Origin: Dokdonella_A sp963775445
GTDB taxonomy: Bacteria > Pseudomonadota > Gammaproteobacteria > Xanthomonadales > Rhodanobacteraceae
Assembly: GCA_963775445.1 (NCBI GenBank)
Contig: CAVZIT010000007.1
Span: 66,102-130,101 of the forward strand
DNA: 64,000 bases
Direction: 5' to 3'
Part shown: positions 52,035-61,350 of the stretch, piece after piece
Layout of the letters: each line of letters begins with the position of its first letter
Numbering within the stretch: the first letter of the stretch is position 1
Translations under genes and position numbers: made by a program
Notes under the pieces: model-generated
Told to the model about the DNA's origin: nothing
Databases searched by the model: none
The model's input: only the letters and a program-made list of their open reading frames with translations

Positions 52035-53635
52035 CTGTGCGCGTTTACGTGCCGCGCGATGCGAGCGCCTTGTCGCTCGGCGCCGAAGCGACCGCCCGCG
52101 CGATCCGGTCGGAAGGGCAGCGGCGCTCGCTGGATGTCGAGCTGGTGCGCAATGGCTCGCGCGGTCTGTTCTGGCTCGAACCGCTGGTCGAATTCGCGAC
52201 ACCGACGGGACGCATCGCTTATGGACCGGTCGGCGACACCGACGTCGCTGCCCTGTTCGCCGCCGGCGCGTTCGAAGGCGGCGGCCTCAAATCCGCTGCC
52301 CATCCACTCGCGCTTGGACCGACCGAGGAGATTCCGTATCTCAAGCGGCAGCAACGCCTTACGTTTGCACGCGTCGGCGTGACCGATCCGCTGGACATCG
52401 AGGACTATCGCCGTCACGGCGGCTGGCGGGGACTGGAACGCGCGTTGTCGCTGGAACCTTGCGCCATCGTTGCAGAGGTCGTCGATTCCGGCTTGCGCGG
52501 CCGCGGCGGCGCGGCGTTTCCGACGGGAATAAAATGGGAAACCGCACGCAAGACCGACGCCGACCAGAAATACATCGTGTGCAACGCCGACGAAGGCGAC
52601 TCGGGCACCTACGCCGATCGCATGCTCATGGAGGGCGATCCGTTCGTCCTCATCGAGGGCATGACGATCGCCGGACTCGCCGTTGGCGCGACACATGGGT
52701 ACATCTACTTGCGCAGCGAATATCCGCATGCGCACCGCGTCCTCGATGCGGCGATCGCTATCGCGAGGCGCGGGAAGTTCCTCGGCGACGATGTACTCGG
52801 CAGCGGCAAACGCTTCGATATCGAGATCCGGCTCGGTGCCGGCGCCTACATTTGCGGCGAGGAAACCTCCTTGCTCGACAGCCTCGAAGGCAAACGCGGC
52901 GAAGTGCGCGCCAAGCCGCCATTGCCGGCGATCAAGGGCCTGTTCGATCGGCCGACGATCGTCAACAATGTCGTCACGCTCGCGTCGGTGCCGATCGTGC
53001 TCGATCACGGTGCGGCGTTCTACCGCGATTTCGGCAGCGGCAAATCGCGCGGCACGCTACCGATCCAGCTCGCCGGGAATCTCAAACGAGCGGGCCTGGT
53101 CGAACTCGCGTTCGGTACGACGCTGCGCGAGCTTCTGTACGAATACGGCGGTGGGTCCCTGTCCGGCCGTCCCTTGCGTGCCGTGCAGGTCGGCGGTCCG
53201 CTGGGCGCGTATCTGCCTGAATCGGCGTTCGATACGGTGATCGATTACGAAGCGCTCGCCGCAGCGGGCGGCATGCTCGGCCATGGCGGCATCGTCGCCT
53301 TCGACGACACCGTGGACATGGCTGAGCAGGCGCGTTTCGCGATGGAATTCTGCGCGGTCGAATCCTGCGGCAAGTGTACACCGTGCCGGATCGGCTCGAC
53401 ACGCGGCGTGGAAGTGATCGACCGCATCTGCGCGGGCATCGAGCGCGAAGAGAACCTGACGCTGCTCGGTGATTTGTGCGAAACGATGCGGCATGGTTCG
53501 CTGTGCGCGCTGGGCGGATTGATCGCGGACCCGGTGCAAAGCGCGCTGAGGCATTTCCCGCAGGATTTTGCGCACGGGAATGACCCCGGGCCGACTCTTA
53601 CCCAGATGCCCGTCCCCACAGCGGAGGCGCCATGA
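52031..53635 (+). CDS. fdsB: NAD-dependent formate dehydrogenase beta subunit (diaphorase)
   Basis: 534 residues from the GTG at 52031. An N-terminal NuoE-like extension (about 1-120) precedes the NuoF-like flavoprotein: GLRGRGGAAFPTGIKWE (NADH/FMN site), NADEGDSGTYADRMLME, GAGAYICGEETSLLDSLEGK and the [4Fe-4S] ligand cluster ESCGKCTPCRIG...C. It reduces NAD+ with electrons delivered from FdsA. Its stop overlaps an ATG at 53632 that has a strong GGAGG ribosome-binding site but opens only a 12-codon frame. Confidence 0.95.
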   Translation: MTVRVYVPRDASALSLGAEATARAIRSEGQRRSLDVELVRNGSRGLFWLEPLVEFATPTGRIAYGPVGDTDVAALFAAGAFEGGGLKSAAHPLALGPTEEIPYLKRQQRLTFARVGVTDPLDIEDYRRHGGWRGLERALSLEPCAIVAEVVDSGLRGRGGAAFPTGIKWETARKTDADQKYIVCNADEGDSGTYADRMLMEGDPFVLIEGMTIAGLAVGATHGYIYLRSEYPHAHRVLDAAIAIARRGKFLGDDVLGSGKRFDIEIRLGAGAYICGEETSLLDSLEGKRGEVRAKPPLPAIKGLFDRPTIVNNVVTLASVPIVLDHGAAFYRDFGSGKSRGTLPIQLAGNLKRAGLVELAFGTTLRELLYEYGGGSLSGRPLRAVQVGGPLGAYLPESAFDTVIDYEALAAAGGMLGHGGIVAFDDTVDMAEQARFAMEFCAVESCGKCTPCRIGSTRGVEVIDRICAGIEREENLTLLGDLCETMRHGSLCALGGLIADPVQSALRHFPQDFAHGNDPGPTLTQMPVPTAEAP

Positions 53636-53670
53636 GCGAATGGAAGACTGCCGATGCGCTCGATTGCTGA
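53632..53670 (+). other. 12-codon mini-frame with strong ribosome-binding site at the fdsB-fdsA junction
   Basis: ATG at 53632 follows GCGGAGGCGCC and overlaps the fdsB stop. It reads MSEWKTADALDC then a stop. fdsA begins inside it, in another frame, at 53654 with a weaker GGAAG site. It could be a translational-coupling leader for fdsA or the relic of an older, frameshifted fdsA start. Confidence 0.4.
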
Positions 53671-56587
53671 AAGCGATCTTGGCACGCCTCGCTCGATCGC
53701 GCTGGAGCGGGTCGAGCTGACGATTGACGGCCACGCGGTCAAGGTGCCTGCCGGCACATCGGTGTTGCGGGCCGCGGCTGAAATAGGCATCGGTATCCCG
53801 AAACTGTGCGCGACCGAGATGCTCGACGCGTTCGGATCGTGTCGATTGTGCCTGGTCGAGATCGAAGGCACGAAGGGCTACCCGGCCTCATGCACGACCC
53901 CGGTGGCCGAAGGCATGTCCGTCACGACGCAAAACGCAAAGCTCGCCCGGATCCGTCGTGGGGTGATGGAGCTGTATATTTCCGATCATCCGCTCGATTG
54001 CCTGACCTGCCCCGCGAACGGGCACTGCGAGTTGCAGGACATGGCGGGCGCGGTGGGTCTGCGCGAAGTGCGTTACGGATACGACGGTGCAAACCATGCT
54101 TATGCATTCGTCTCTGAATGCGAAAATCAGGAAGCGGCCATCCTTGCCCGCACTCTTCAACAAACTCCCAATCCGCTGCACTCGGGCAAGGATGAGAGCA
54201 ACCCGTATTTCACGTTCGATCCGTCACGTTGCATCGTGTGCTCCCGCTGCGTGCGGGCCTGCGAGGACGTACAGGGCACGTTTGCGCTGACCATCGATGG
54301 GCGCGGGTTTGCATCGAAAGTCGCGGCCAGCCAGGACGAGGCGTTTCTCGATTCCGAATGTGTTTCCTGCGGTGCGTGCGTGCAGGCCTGCCCGACCGCG
54401 ACGCTCACCGAGAACTCGCTGATCGCGCACGGCCACGCGGAGCACAGCGTCGTGACCACCTGCGCCTATTGCGGCGTCGGCTGCTCGTTCCGCGCCGAGA
54501 TGAAGGGCGAACAACTCGTGCGCATGGTGCCGAACCAGGACGGCCATGCCAATCATGGGCATTCCTGCGTCAAGGGTCGATTCGCACTCGGTTATGCGAC
54601 GCACCCGGACCGCATCACGACTCCAATGATCCGCGCGGAGATCACCGATCCGTGGCGCGTCGTCTCATGGCAGGAGGCGATTGCGCATGTCGCGAGCGAA
54701 TTCCGACGCATCCAGAAAGCATGCGGTCGCGATGCAATCGGCGGCATCACCTCGTCACGCTGCAGCAACGAGGAAACCTACCTGGTGCAGAAACTCGTGC
54801 GCGCGGCCTTCGGCAACAACAATGTCGATACCTGCGCGCGCGTGTGTCATTCCCCGACCGGGTACGGCCTGAAATCGACCATTGGCGAATCGGCCGGTAC
54901 CCAGGATTTCGACTCGGTCGACGAGTGTGATGTTGCGCTCGTGATCGGGGCGAATCCGACCGACGGCCATCCGGTATTCGCCTCGCAACTCAAGCGGCGG
55001 CTGCGCGCCGGTGCGAAACTCATCGTCGTCGATCCGCGTGGCATCGATCTGGTGCGCATGCCGCATGTCGAGGCGACATTTCACCTCAAGCTCAAGCCCG
55101 GTACCAATGTCGCAGTGCTGAATGCGCTTGCGCACGTGATCGTGACGGAAGGTCTCGTCAACGCGGAATTCGTCGCCGCACGCTGCGAGTCCGAAGCCTA
55201 CGAGCGCTGGCGCACGCTCGTGTCCGACCCGGCCTGTGCGCCCGAAGCGATGCAGGCCGAAACTGGCGTACCGGCCGAACTCGTCCGCGGCGCGGCGCGC
55301 CTGTACGCGACCGGCGGCAATGCGGCGATTTACTATGGCCTCGGCGTCACCGAACATTCCCAAGGTTCAACTGCGGTCATGGCGATCGCGAATCTCGCGA
55401 TGGCAACGGGCAACATCGGGCGCGTCGGCACCGGCGTCAATCCGTTGCGCGGGCAGAACAACGTGCAGGGCTCGTGCGACATGGGCTCGTTTCCGCACGA
55501 ATTCCCCGGCTACCGTCATGTCTCGGACGACACGGTACGCGCAAGCTTCGAAAAGGCCTGGGGCGTGCCGCTCGTGGCCGAACCCGGCCTGCGCATCCCG
55601 AACATGTTCGAGGCCGCGCTCGATGGCGAATTCAAGGCGCTCTACATCGAGGGCGAGGACATCGCGCAGAGCGACCCGAACACGCAGCACGTGACGGCGG
55701 CCTTGCGCGCGATGGAATGCATCGTCGTGCAGGATCTGTTTCTCAACGAGACGGCCAAATTTGCGCACGTGTTCCTGCCGGGCTCGTCGTTCCTCGAAAA
55801 GGACGGCACCTTCATCAATGCCGAACGGCGCTGCTCGCGCGTGCGCAAGGTCATGCGACCGCCGGGCGGCTACGCCGACTGGGAAATCACGCAGTTGATC
55901 TCGAACGCGCTAGGGTATCCGATGAACTACGGCCATCCGTCCGCGATCATGGACGAGATTGCGCGTCTCACGCCGACTTTTGCCGGCATCAGCTATGAGA
56001 AGATCGATCGTCTCGGTAGCGTGCAGTGGCCGTGCAACGACGCGGCGCCTGAAGGCACGCCGGTCATGCACGTCGGAGAATTCGTGCGTGGCAAGGGCCA
56101 TTTCATGCTGACCGCGTACGTGCCGACACGCGAAAAGGTCAACGCGAAGTATCCGTTGCTCCTGACCACCGGCCGGATACTGAGCCAGTACAACGTGGGC
56201 GCACAGACACGGCGCACGCCGAACGTCGTCTGGCACGGCGAGGACCTGCTCGAAATACATCCGCACGACGCCGAGGAACGCGGCATTGCCGAAGGCGACT
56301 GGGTCGGCATCAAGAGTCGCGCAGGCGATACGGTGTTGCGCGCGACGATCACCGAGCGCATGCAACCAGGAGTTGTCTACACCACGTTCCACTTTCCGGA
56401 TTCGGGCGCGAACGTGGTAACGACGGAGAACTCCGATTGGGCGACCAATTGTCCGGAATACAAGGTCACCGCCGTGCAGGCGACGCGCGTGACACAGCCA
56501 TCGGAATGGCAGCAACGGCATCGCGCATTTTCCGATCTGCAAGAGGAGCTCCTGCGTGAAAGCCGCGATCCGGTGCGCGCAGACTGA
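53654..56587 (+). CDS. fdsA: NAD-dependent formate dehydrogenase alpha subunit (molybdenum)
   Basis: 977 residues from the ATG at 53654, the only ATG open in this frame. It oxidises formate to CO2 at a bis-MGD molybdenum centre. N-terminal [2Fe-2S] domain with cysteines at about 52, 63, 66 and 80; a HxxxC [4Fe-4S] site (HPLDCLTCPANGHC); two ferredoxin-type clusters (CIVCSRCVRAC, CVSCGACVQAC); a further cluster in CAYCGVGC. The Mo ligand is a cysteine in DTCARVCHSPTGYGL, not selenocysteine. The C-terminal MGD-binding part includes HGEDLLEIHPHDAEE. Confidence 0.96.
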   Translation: MRSIAESDLGTPRSIALERVELTIDGHAVKVPAGTSVLRAAAEIGIGIPKLCATEMLDAFGSCRLCLVEIEGTKGYPASCTTPVAEGMSVTTQNAKLARIRRGVMELYISDHPLDCLTCPANGHCELQDMAGAVGLREVRYGYDGANHAYAFVSECENQEAAILARTLQQTPNPLHSGKDESNPYFTFDPSRCIVCSRCVRACEDVQGTFALTIDGRGFASKVAASQDEAFLDSECVSCGACVQACPTATLTENSLIAHGHAEHSVVTTCAYCGVGCSFRAEMKGEQLVRMVPNQDGHANHGHSCVKGRFALGYATHPDRITTPMIRAEITDPWRVVSWQEAIAHVASEFRRIQKACGRDAIGGITSSRCSNEETYLVQKLVRAAFGNNNVDTCARVCHSPTGYGLKSTIGESAGTQDFDSVDECDVALVIGANPTDGHPVFASQLKRRLRAGAKLIVVDPRGIDLVRMPHVEATFHLKLKPGTNVAVLNALAHVIVTEGLVNAEFVAARCESEAYERWRTLVSDPACAPEAMQAETGVPAELVRGAARLYATGGNAAIYYGLGVTEHSQGSTAVMAIANLAMATGNIGRVGTGVNPLRGQNNVQGSCDMGSFPHEFPGYRHVSDDTVRASFEKAWGVPLVAEPGLRIPNMFEAALDGEFKALYIEGEDIAQSDPNTQHVTAALRAMECIVVQDLFLNETAKFAHVFLPGSSFLEKDGTFINAERRCSRVRKVMRPPGGYADWEITQLISNALGYPMNYGHPSAIMDEIARLTPTFAGISYEKIDRLGSVQWPCNDAAPEGTPVMHVGEFVRGKGHFMLTAYVPTREKVNAKYPLLLTTGRILSQYNVGAQTRRTPNVVWHGEDLLEIHPHDAEERGIAEGDWVGIKSRAGDTVLRATITERMQPGVVYTTFHFPDSGANVVTTENSDWATNCPEYKVTAVQATRVTQPSEWQQRHRAFSDLQEELLRESRDPVRAD

Positions 56588-57467
56588 GGCAATGGGGATG
56601 CCGCCGACACAGGCTCGCGATTCGCGCAGCGATGCGGCATCCGCGACGTCCGTGCCGGGCTATGCGCGACGTACAGTCCGCCGACGCCGCGCAGGAAACA
56701 GCGTCGACACGGCCGACTGCGTCGCCGAGGAAGTGCCGGTTGCGCTGATCTACAACGAGCGCGCGCATGCGGTCATGATGGCGACGCCAGGCGATCTCGA
56801 AGACTTCGCACTCGGCTTTTCCTTGAGCGAAGCCATTGTCGGTCGCGTGGATGAACTCGAAGATCTCGATGCACGCACCGTCCTGGAAGGTGTCGAGATC
56901 CGCATGACGATTCCAAAGGAGCGTGCCGAATTCTTGCTGGGACGGTCGCGCAATCTGGTCGGCCGCAGCGGATGCGGGCTTTGCGGCGCCGAGACGCTCG
57001 AATCCGCGATCCGTCATCCGCCCGCAGTTGGCACAGGCGTTGCCATCGACGATGCGACACTTGTCTCGACGCTGAAACAACTTCGCGAACGCCAGCCGCT
57101 CAATGTCGCAACCGGCGCCACCCATGCTGCGGCTTGGGCCGACAGCATGGGGAACATCGAGCTGTTGCGCGAGGATGTCGGACGCCACAACGCACTCGAC
57201 AAGCTGATCGGCGCGATGGCGCGCACCGGCACCAATGCGCAGAGCGGCTTTGCCGTGATCACCAGCCGCGCAAGCTACGAAATGGTGCAGAAGGGCGCAA
57301 CCGTCGGCATGACGCTGATCGCCGCGATCTCGGCACCGACCACGCTGGCCATTCACCTCGCCGAAGAAACCGGCGTGACGCTGATCGGCTTCGCGCGTGC
57401 GGATGGCCATGTTGTCTACGCGCATCCCAATCGCATTGGCTGCGCCACCGGAGACCAGGGGTCTTGA
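56556..57467 (+). CDS. fdhD: formate dehydrogenase sulfurtransferase FdhD
   Basis: 303 residues from a GTG at 56556 with AAGAGGAG upstream; it overlaps the fdsA end by 32 bases. FdhD transfers sulfur to the bis-MGD cofactor and is needed for FDH activity. Motifs: DLEDFALGFSLSEAIV, the conserved CxxC of RSGCGLCGAETL, and GNIELLREDVGRHNALDKL. Also called fdsC in fds operons. Its stop overlaps a TTG that starts fdsD. Confidence 0.93.
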   Translation: MKAAIRCAQTEAMGMPPTQARDSRSDAASATSVPGYARRTVRRRRAGNSVDTADCVAEEVPVALIYNERAHAVMMATPGDLEDFALGFSLSEAIVGRVDELEDLDARTVLEGVEIRMTIPKERAEFLLGRSRNLVGRSGCGLCGAETLESAIRHPPAVGTGVAIDDATLVSTLKQLRERQPLNVATGATHAAAWADSMGNIELLREDVGRHNALDKLIGAMARTGTNAQSGFAVITSRASYEMVQKGATVGMTLIAAISAPTTLAIHLAEETGVTLIGFARADGHVVYAHPNRIGCATGDQGS

Positions 57468-57718
57468 ACGTCAAACGTCTGGTCGAGATGGCCAATGACA
57501 TCGCGAGCTATTTCCAATCCGAACCGAATCGCGAAGCGGCCGTGGCCGGCGTGGCCTCGCACATTACGCGATTCTGGACCCCGCGCATGCGCGCCCAGAT
57601 CGTCGGCCATCGGGAACAGGGTGGCGCGGAGCTCAGCGAACTCGCGGCGGCAGGCATCGCGCGACTCGCGCCCCGCGCGGAAACGCATGTCTCAAACTCC
57701 CCCACAGAGGCCTCGTGA
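57464..57718 (+). CDS. fdsD: formate dehydrogenase delta subunit
   Basis: 84 residues from a TTG at 57464 that overlaps the fdhD stop (TTGA). The sequence (M)NVKRLVEMANDIASYFQSE followed by GVASHITRFWTPRMRAQIV matches the FdsD family, small proteins required for activity of soluble NAD-linked formate dehydrogenases. A start at the ATG 57488 is possible but would drop the conserved N terminus NVKRLV. It is the last gene of the fds operon, 115 bases before the porin gene. Confidence 0.85.
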   Translation: MNVKRLVEMANDIASYFQSEPNREAAVAGVASHITRFWTPRMRAQIVGHREQGGAELSELAAAGIARLAPRAETHVSNSPTEAS

Positions 57719-57833
57719 TACCCGCCGCGCAGCGCGGTCGCACGATTTGCGGCAAAATCCCTGTATCTTTGGCATCCTGATGGCCCCTCGACGGGCCTTT
57801 GGCTACGCGGACCGGAACCCTGGAGGCATCGCA

Positions 57834-59186
57834 ATGACCCATCGCAAGCCTGGTTTGCAAACCGTCCCGGTCCTCGCGACCCTGCCGCTGGCGGTGCTGA
57901 TGGCGCTGGCCAGCTCCAACGCCTTCGCGAGTGCGTTCCAGCTCCAGGAGAACGACGCGCAGGGACTCGGCCGCGCATATGCCGGATCGGCCGCCGCGCC
58001 GGACGATGCCTCGGTGATCGTCAACAACCCGGCTGCAATGAGCGAATTCAAGACGTCCGTCTTCCAGGCCGATGTCACTGCGATCAATTTCAGCACGCAC
58101 TTCCACGGCGGCGGCACCGATGCATTTGGCCGGCCGTTGTCTGGAGGGGCTGGCGGCAACGGTGGCACGACCAAGCCGGTGCCAGCCATCTTTGCCGCCA
58201 CGCCAATCAACGATCGCTGGAGTGTCGGTGCAGCCTTCAGCGTACCGTTCGGCTTCCAGACCGATTACAACGACAACTGGGTGGGGCGCTACAACGCCTA
58301 TCAATCCAAGCTGCAATCGCTCGCCCTGACCTTGTCGACCTCGTATGCGCTCAGCGACACCTTCTCGCTCGGCGCCAGCGTCATCGCGCAACGTACCAGC
58401 GCCACCTTGAGCGAGGCGATCGATCTGGGCGCGGTACTCGCTGCCAACCCGCTGCTGCCGCCCGGCTATTTTCTGCCGCAGGGCGCCGATGGCTACGGTC
58501 GGCTGGATGGCAACGACTGGGGCTATGGCTGGCAGGCCGGCCTGCTGTGGAAGCCGACGCCGAACGATCGCATCGGGTTCAACTACCACTCGCAGATCGA
58601 TCATACAATCTCGGGCAATGCAAGCTTCGATGTTCCCGCGGCCGTCGCACAGGTCCTGCAATCAAGCGGCAGCACCGCATTCCAGGATACGAAGGTGCTG
58701 GCCGATTTCAGCACACCCTGGTTCGCCACGTTGAGCTGGTGGCACACGCTCGACGAGCGCATCAGTGTGGGCGCCAACCTCAGTTACACGCATTGGTCGA
58801 GCCTGCAGGAACTGCGCGTGCGCTTCGCCAATCCCGACCAGCCCGATTCGGTCGAGGAATTCAATTACGACAACACGCTGTTCGGCTCGATCGGCATGGA
58901 TTATCGCCTCGACAACACCTGGACGCTGCGTGGAGGCCTCGCCGTGGACGGTACGCCGACGCATGAAAGCACGCGCGATCCGCGCGTGCCCGATGGCACG
59001 CGCCGCTGGGTCACGTTCGGCATCGGCTACAAGCCAAGTGACCGCACCGAGTTCAACCTCGGCTACGCACACCTGTTCGTCAACGACGGCCATGTCGCGG
59101 CGACAACCGCCACTGGCGACACGTTGATCGGACATTTCGAAAGCGACGGCAATCTGCTGTCGGTATCGGGCAAGTACAGCTTCTAG
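57834..59186 (+). CDS. FadL/OmpP1-family outer-membrane porin
   Basis: 450 residues from the ATG at 57834 with TGGAGG upstream. A long signal peptide (to about ASNAFASA) precedes the plug motif SAFQLQENDAQGLGRAYAG and the NPAAM segment near the N terminus, both typical of FadL. The rest is a beta-barrel ending in the outer-membrane signature SVSGKYSF. These porins take up long-chain fatty acids or other hydrophobic compounds. The direction matches the fds operon, but a functional link is not implied. Confidence 0.92.
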   Translation: MTHRKPGLQTVPVLATLPLAVLMALASSNAFASAFQLQENDAQGLGRAYAGSAAAPDDASVIVNNPAAMSEFKTSVFQADVTAINFSTHFHGGGTDAFGRPLSGGAGGNGGTTKPVPAIFAATPINDRWSVGAAFSVPFGFQTDYNDNWVGRYNAYQSKLQSLALTLSTSYALSDTFSLGASVIAQRTSATLSEAIDLGAVLAANPLLPPGYFLPQGADGYGRLDGNDWGYGWQAGLLWKPTPNDRIGFNYHSQIDHTISGNASFDVPAAVAQVLQSSGSTAFQDTKVLADFSTPWFATLSWWHTLDERISVGANLSYTHWSSLQELRVRFANPDQPDSVEEFNYDNTLFGSIGMDYRLDNTWTLRGGLAVDGTPTHESTRDPRVPDGTRRWVTFGIGYKPSDRTEFNLGYAHLFVNDGHVAATTATGDTLIGHFESDGNLLSVSGKYSF

Positions 59187-59207
59187 TTGCCAGCACGAAC
59201 TCGTCGG

Positions 59208-59235
59208 TCCCGGTAGATACCGGGATCGAGGTTTT
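59208..59235 (+). terminator. hairpin after the porin gene, weak terminator
   Basis: TCCCGGT pairs with ACCGGGA around an AGAT loop; TCGAGG and then four Ts follow. The stem is good, but the T-run is short and displaced by six bases. Confidence 0.5.
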
Positions 59236-59349
59236 GCCCGATGTCAATCGTCGATGGTGCACGCACGCGGGCAATCCTTGGGCCTGTCGAAATCAATAGC
59301 TAGGCGTTGCCCCCGCGCGCTAACGGCCGTGCGCTACGGCGAATGCAGT

Positions 59350-59766
59350 CTACTTGACCGTATTTTGCTTTGCCTTCCGCGTGGACTCGTTCAGGGCCGC
59401 TGCAGCGCGGATGAGCGTCTTGAATGCATCCGCGCGGACTGCTTCTCCTTCGCCGATATCGATCGCGCGCCTCGTGTTCCCTTCGAGACTCGAGTTGAAG
59501 AGCTTGGCAGGATCCCTCAACGACGCGCCCCTGGCGAAGGTCAACTTCACCTTCGACTTGTAGGACTCGCCGGTGCAGATGATGCCGTCGTGTGACCAGA
59601 CCGGCGTGCCCCTCCACTTCCACTCCTCCACGACGCGCGGGTCCGCCGTCTTGATGAGCTTGCGCATCCGCTCCAGCGTCTTGCCGCGCCAGTCCCCGAG
59701 TTCGGCAATTCTCTTGTCAATCAGACTCGATGCGGACTGGCCTGTCGTCGTATCCAGTTTTTTCAT
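59350..59766 (-). CDS. DUF1801 (YdhG-like) protein
   Basis: 138 residues from the ATG at 59766 with GAGGAGG upstream. The Fe-S/YdhG-like DUF1801 fold is indicated by MRKLIKTADPRVVEEWKWRG, VWSHDGIICTG and KVKLTFARGASLRDP. No signal peptide. Function unknown. First of a run of minus-strand accessory genes reaching to the window end. Confidence 0.85.
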   Translation of the reverse strand: MKKLDTTTGQSASSLIDKRIAELGDWRGKTLERMRKLIKTADPRVVEEWKWRGTPVWSHDGIICTGESYKSKVKLTFARGASLRDPAKLFNSSLEGNTRRAIDIGEGEAVRADAFKTLIRAAAALNESTRKAKQNTVK

Positions 59767-59832
59767 GTCTTCCTCCTCGACGGGACCTCATAACAGCTCC
59801 AACAGGGAATCGGCATCACGCGACTTGCGCGG

Positions 59833-60285
59833 CTACCGTTTGATCGAACGGCCTTCTCCGGCCAAGCGCTTGTGCATGTAAAACGACGTGTGCCCCTCGG
59901 GAAAGTTTTCGAGCACGCCGAAGACCCGGTAGCCAAGCTTTTCGTAAAACGGCTTCGCCTGGAAACTGGTGGTTTCGACGCGAGCGTATCGATACCCGTT
60001 CTCGACAGCGAATGATTCCGCTCTCTCCACCAGCCTTTTCCCGACGCCTTGCCCTCTGGCTTGTTCCGAGAGCCAGAGAAGCTCGATGCAAAGATGTCCC
60101 CAGAATGCCGTGGCTCTGATTCCGCCGACCACGTTGTCGTTCGGATCACGCGCGAAAACTGCGAACTTCAGATCTGCCGACACTTCGGGCAAACCCGGCA
60201 CGGTTGCGCGGTTGTACGCCTGGATGCCTTGGCTTATGCATTCCAGATCATCGCCTGAAGGGGTTGTCGTGACTTCAATTTCCAT
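59833..60285 (-). CDS. GNAT-family N-acetyltransferase
   Basis: 150 residues from the ATG at 60285 (MEIEVTTTPSGDDLE). The acetyl-CoA-binding motif A is LSEQARGQGVGKRLVERAE (about 88-106), preceded by the strand CIELLWL and followed by RYARVETTSFQAKPFYEKLGY. These are the residues expected for a working GNAT fold. The acceptor substrate is unknown. It lies 66 bases from the DUF1801 gene, same strand. Confidence 0.88.
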   Translation of the reverse strand: MEIEVTTTPSGDDLECISQGIQAYNRATVPGLPEVSADLKFAVFARDPNDNVVGGIRATAFWGHLCIELLWLSEQARGQGVGKRLVERAESFAVENGYRYARVETTSFQAKPFYEKLGYRVFGVLENFPEGHTSFYMHKRLAGEGRSIKR

Positions 60286-60416
60286 GAGCGTCTTGTGATG
60301 CGAAATGGTGAACCCGCTACAGACTCTTCCGTCGCCGCGCAAGCGAATCGCCAGTCAAGTTGCTTCCCTTTGGGCCGGCGTACATCACTGACCGTAAGCA
60401 TTTCCAAAAGTAGCCA

Positions 60417-60491
60417 TCAAGCTGGCCATGTGAGACCAACCGCAAGCAGCACGAGAAGGAAGGGTGCAAATCCGAAGACATATGAGTTCAT
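60417..60491 (-). CDS. possible 24-residue single-span membrane peptide
   Basis: ATG at 60491 opens MNSYVFGFAPFLLVLL followed by AVGLTWPA and a stop. The span is strongly hydrophobic and would form one membrane helix. The ribosome-binding site (GGATGATCC) is weak. It might be a real small membrane protein or the remnant of a larger membrane gene between the GNAT and PhzF genes. Confidence 0.25.
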   Translation of the reverse strand: MNSYVFGFAPFLLVLLAVGLTWPA

Positions 60492-60552
60492 TTGGATCAT
60501 CCGGCAAATTTGAAGGTGCATGACATTCTGGTATGCATGCAAGGGTGCTCGG

Positions 60553-61350
60553 TCAGAACTCGATCTCGCCTTCCAGATAGAAGACACACGATCCTTCCAG
60601 CTCGACTCGATCGCCTTTCATTCGACAGAGGATCTCGCCGCCACGTCGGGAGGCCTGGTAAGCCAGAAAGGTCTTCTTGCCGAGTCGCTCGGTCCAGTAC
60701 GGTACCAACATGCAATGCGCCCCACCCGTAACCGGATCCTCGGCGATTCCTTTGGCCGGCGCAAAATAGCGGCTGACGAAGTCATATCCCTCGTCGCCCG
60801 GGGCTGTCACGATGACCCCACCGAGATCGAGGCGGCCGATCGCTGCGATGTCAGGAGCCAGCCGTCGCACCGCTTCAGCGCTTGCCAACAACGCCGTGTA
60901 ATTGAACGCGTCGGCGAAGACTTCGATCGGCGCCGCGCCGATTGCCTGTACCAACTCCGGCGGCGCAGCAATTGGCTTGGCCGGCCGGCATGGAAAGTCC
61001 ATGACATAACCCGCATCGGTCCGTTTTACTGTCAGGGGGCCACTGGCTGAGTGAAAGACCACGCTGCTGCGCTCTCGCTCCAGGCGCTCCATGACGACTG
61101 CCGCGCTCGCGAGCGTTGCGTGACCACACAGCGGCACTTCCGTCGTGGGAGTGAACCAGCGCAGCGAGTAGCCGTCGTTCCTGGGCGACAAAAAGGCGGT
61201 CTCGGCCAGGTTGTTTTCCGCGGCGATGGCCTGGAGCGTTGTATCCGGCGGGAAAATACTCAAGGGAATCACCGCGGCGGGATTTCCGGCAAATCGGTTC
61301 GTGGTAAACGCATCGAGTTGGAAGATCGGGGCACGTGTGCCTGTGGTCAT
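60553..61350 (-). CDS. PhzF-family isomerase/epimerase-like protein
   Basis: 265 residues from the ATG at 61350 (MTTGTRAPIFQLDAFT). Diaminopimelate-epimerase fold with two halves. Motifs: RFAGNPAAVIPL at the N terminus, LAETAFLSPRNDGY (Glu of the PhzF active site), VPLCGHATLASA, and EDPVTGGAHCMLVPYW at the C terminus. The reaction in this organism is unknown. The frame is open further upstream, but those residues overlap the MAPEG gene on the same strand and look spurious. Confidence 0.9.
   Translation of the reverse strand: MTTGTRAPIFQLDAFTTNRFAGNPAAVIPLSIFPPDTTLQAIAAENNLAETAFLSPRNDGYSLRWFTPTTEVPLCGHATLASAAVVMERLERERSSVVFHSASGPLTVKRTDAGYVMDFPCRPAKPIAAPPELVQAIGAAPIEVFADAFNYTALLASAEAVRRLAPDIAAIGRLDLGGVIVTAPGDEGYDFVSRYFAPAKGIAEDPVTGGAHCMLVPYWTERLGKKTFLAYQASRRGGEILCRMKGDRVELEGSCVFYLEGEIEF

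Noticed and set aside
55040..56587. Selenocysteine in FdsA
   Set aside because: The FdsA frame has no in-frame TGA and the Mo ligand position is a normal Cys codon.
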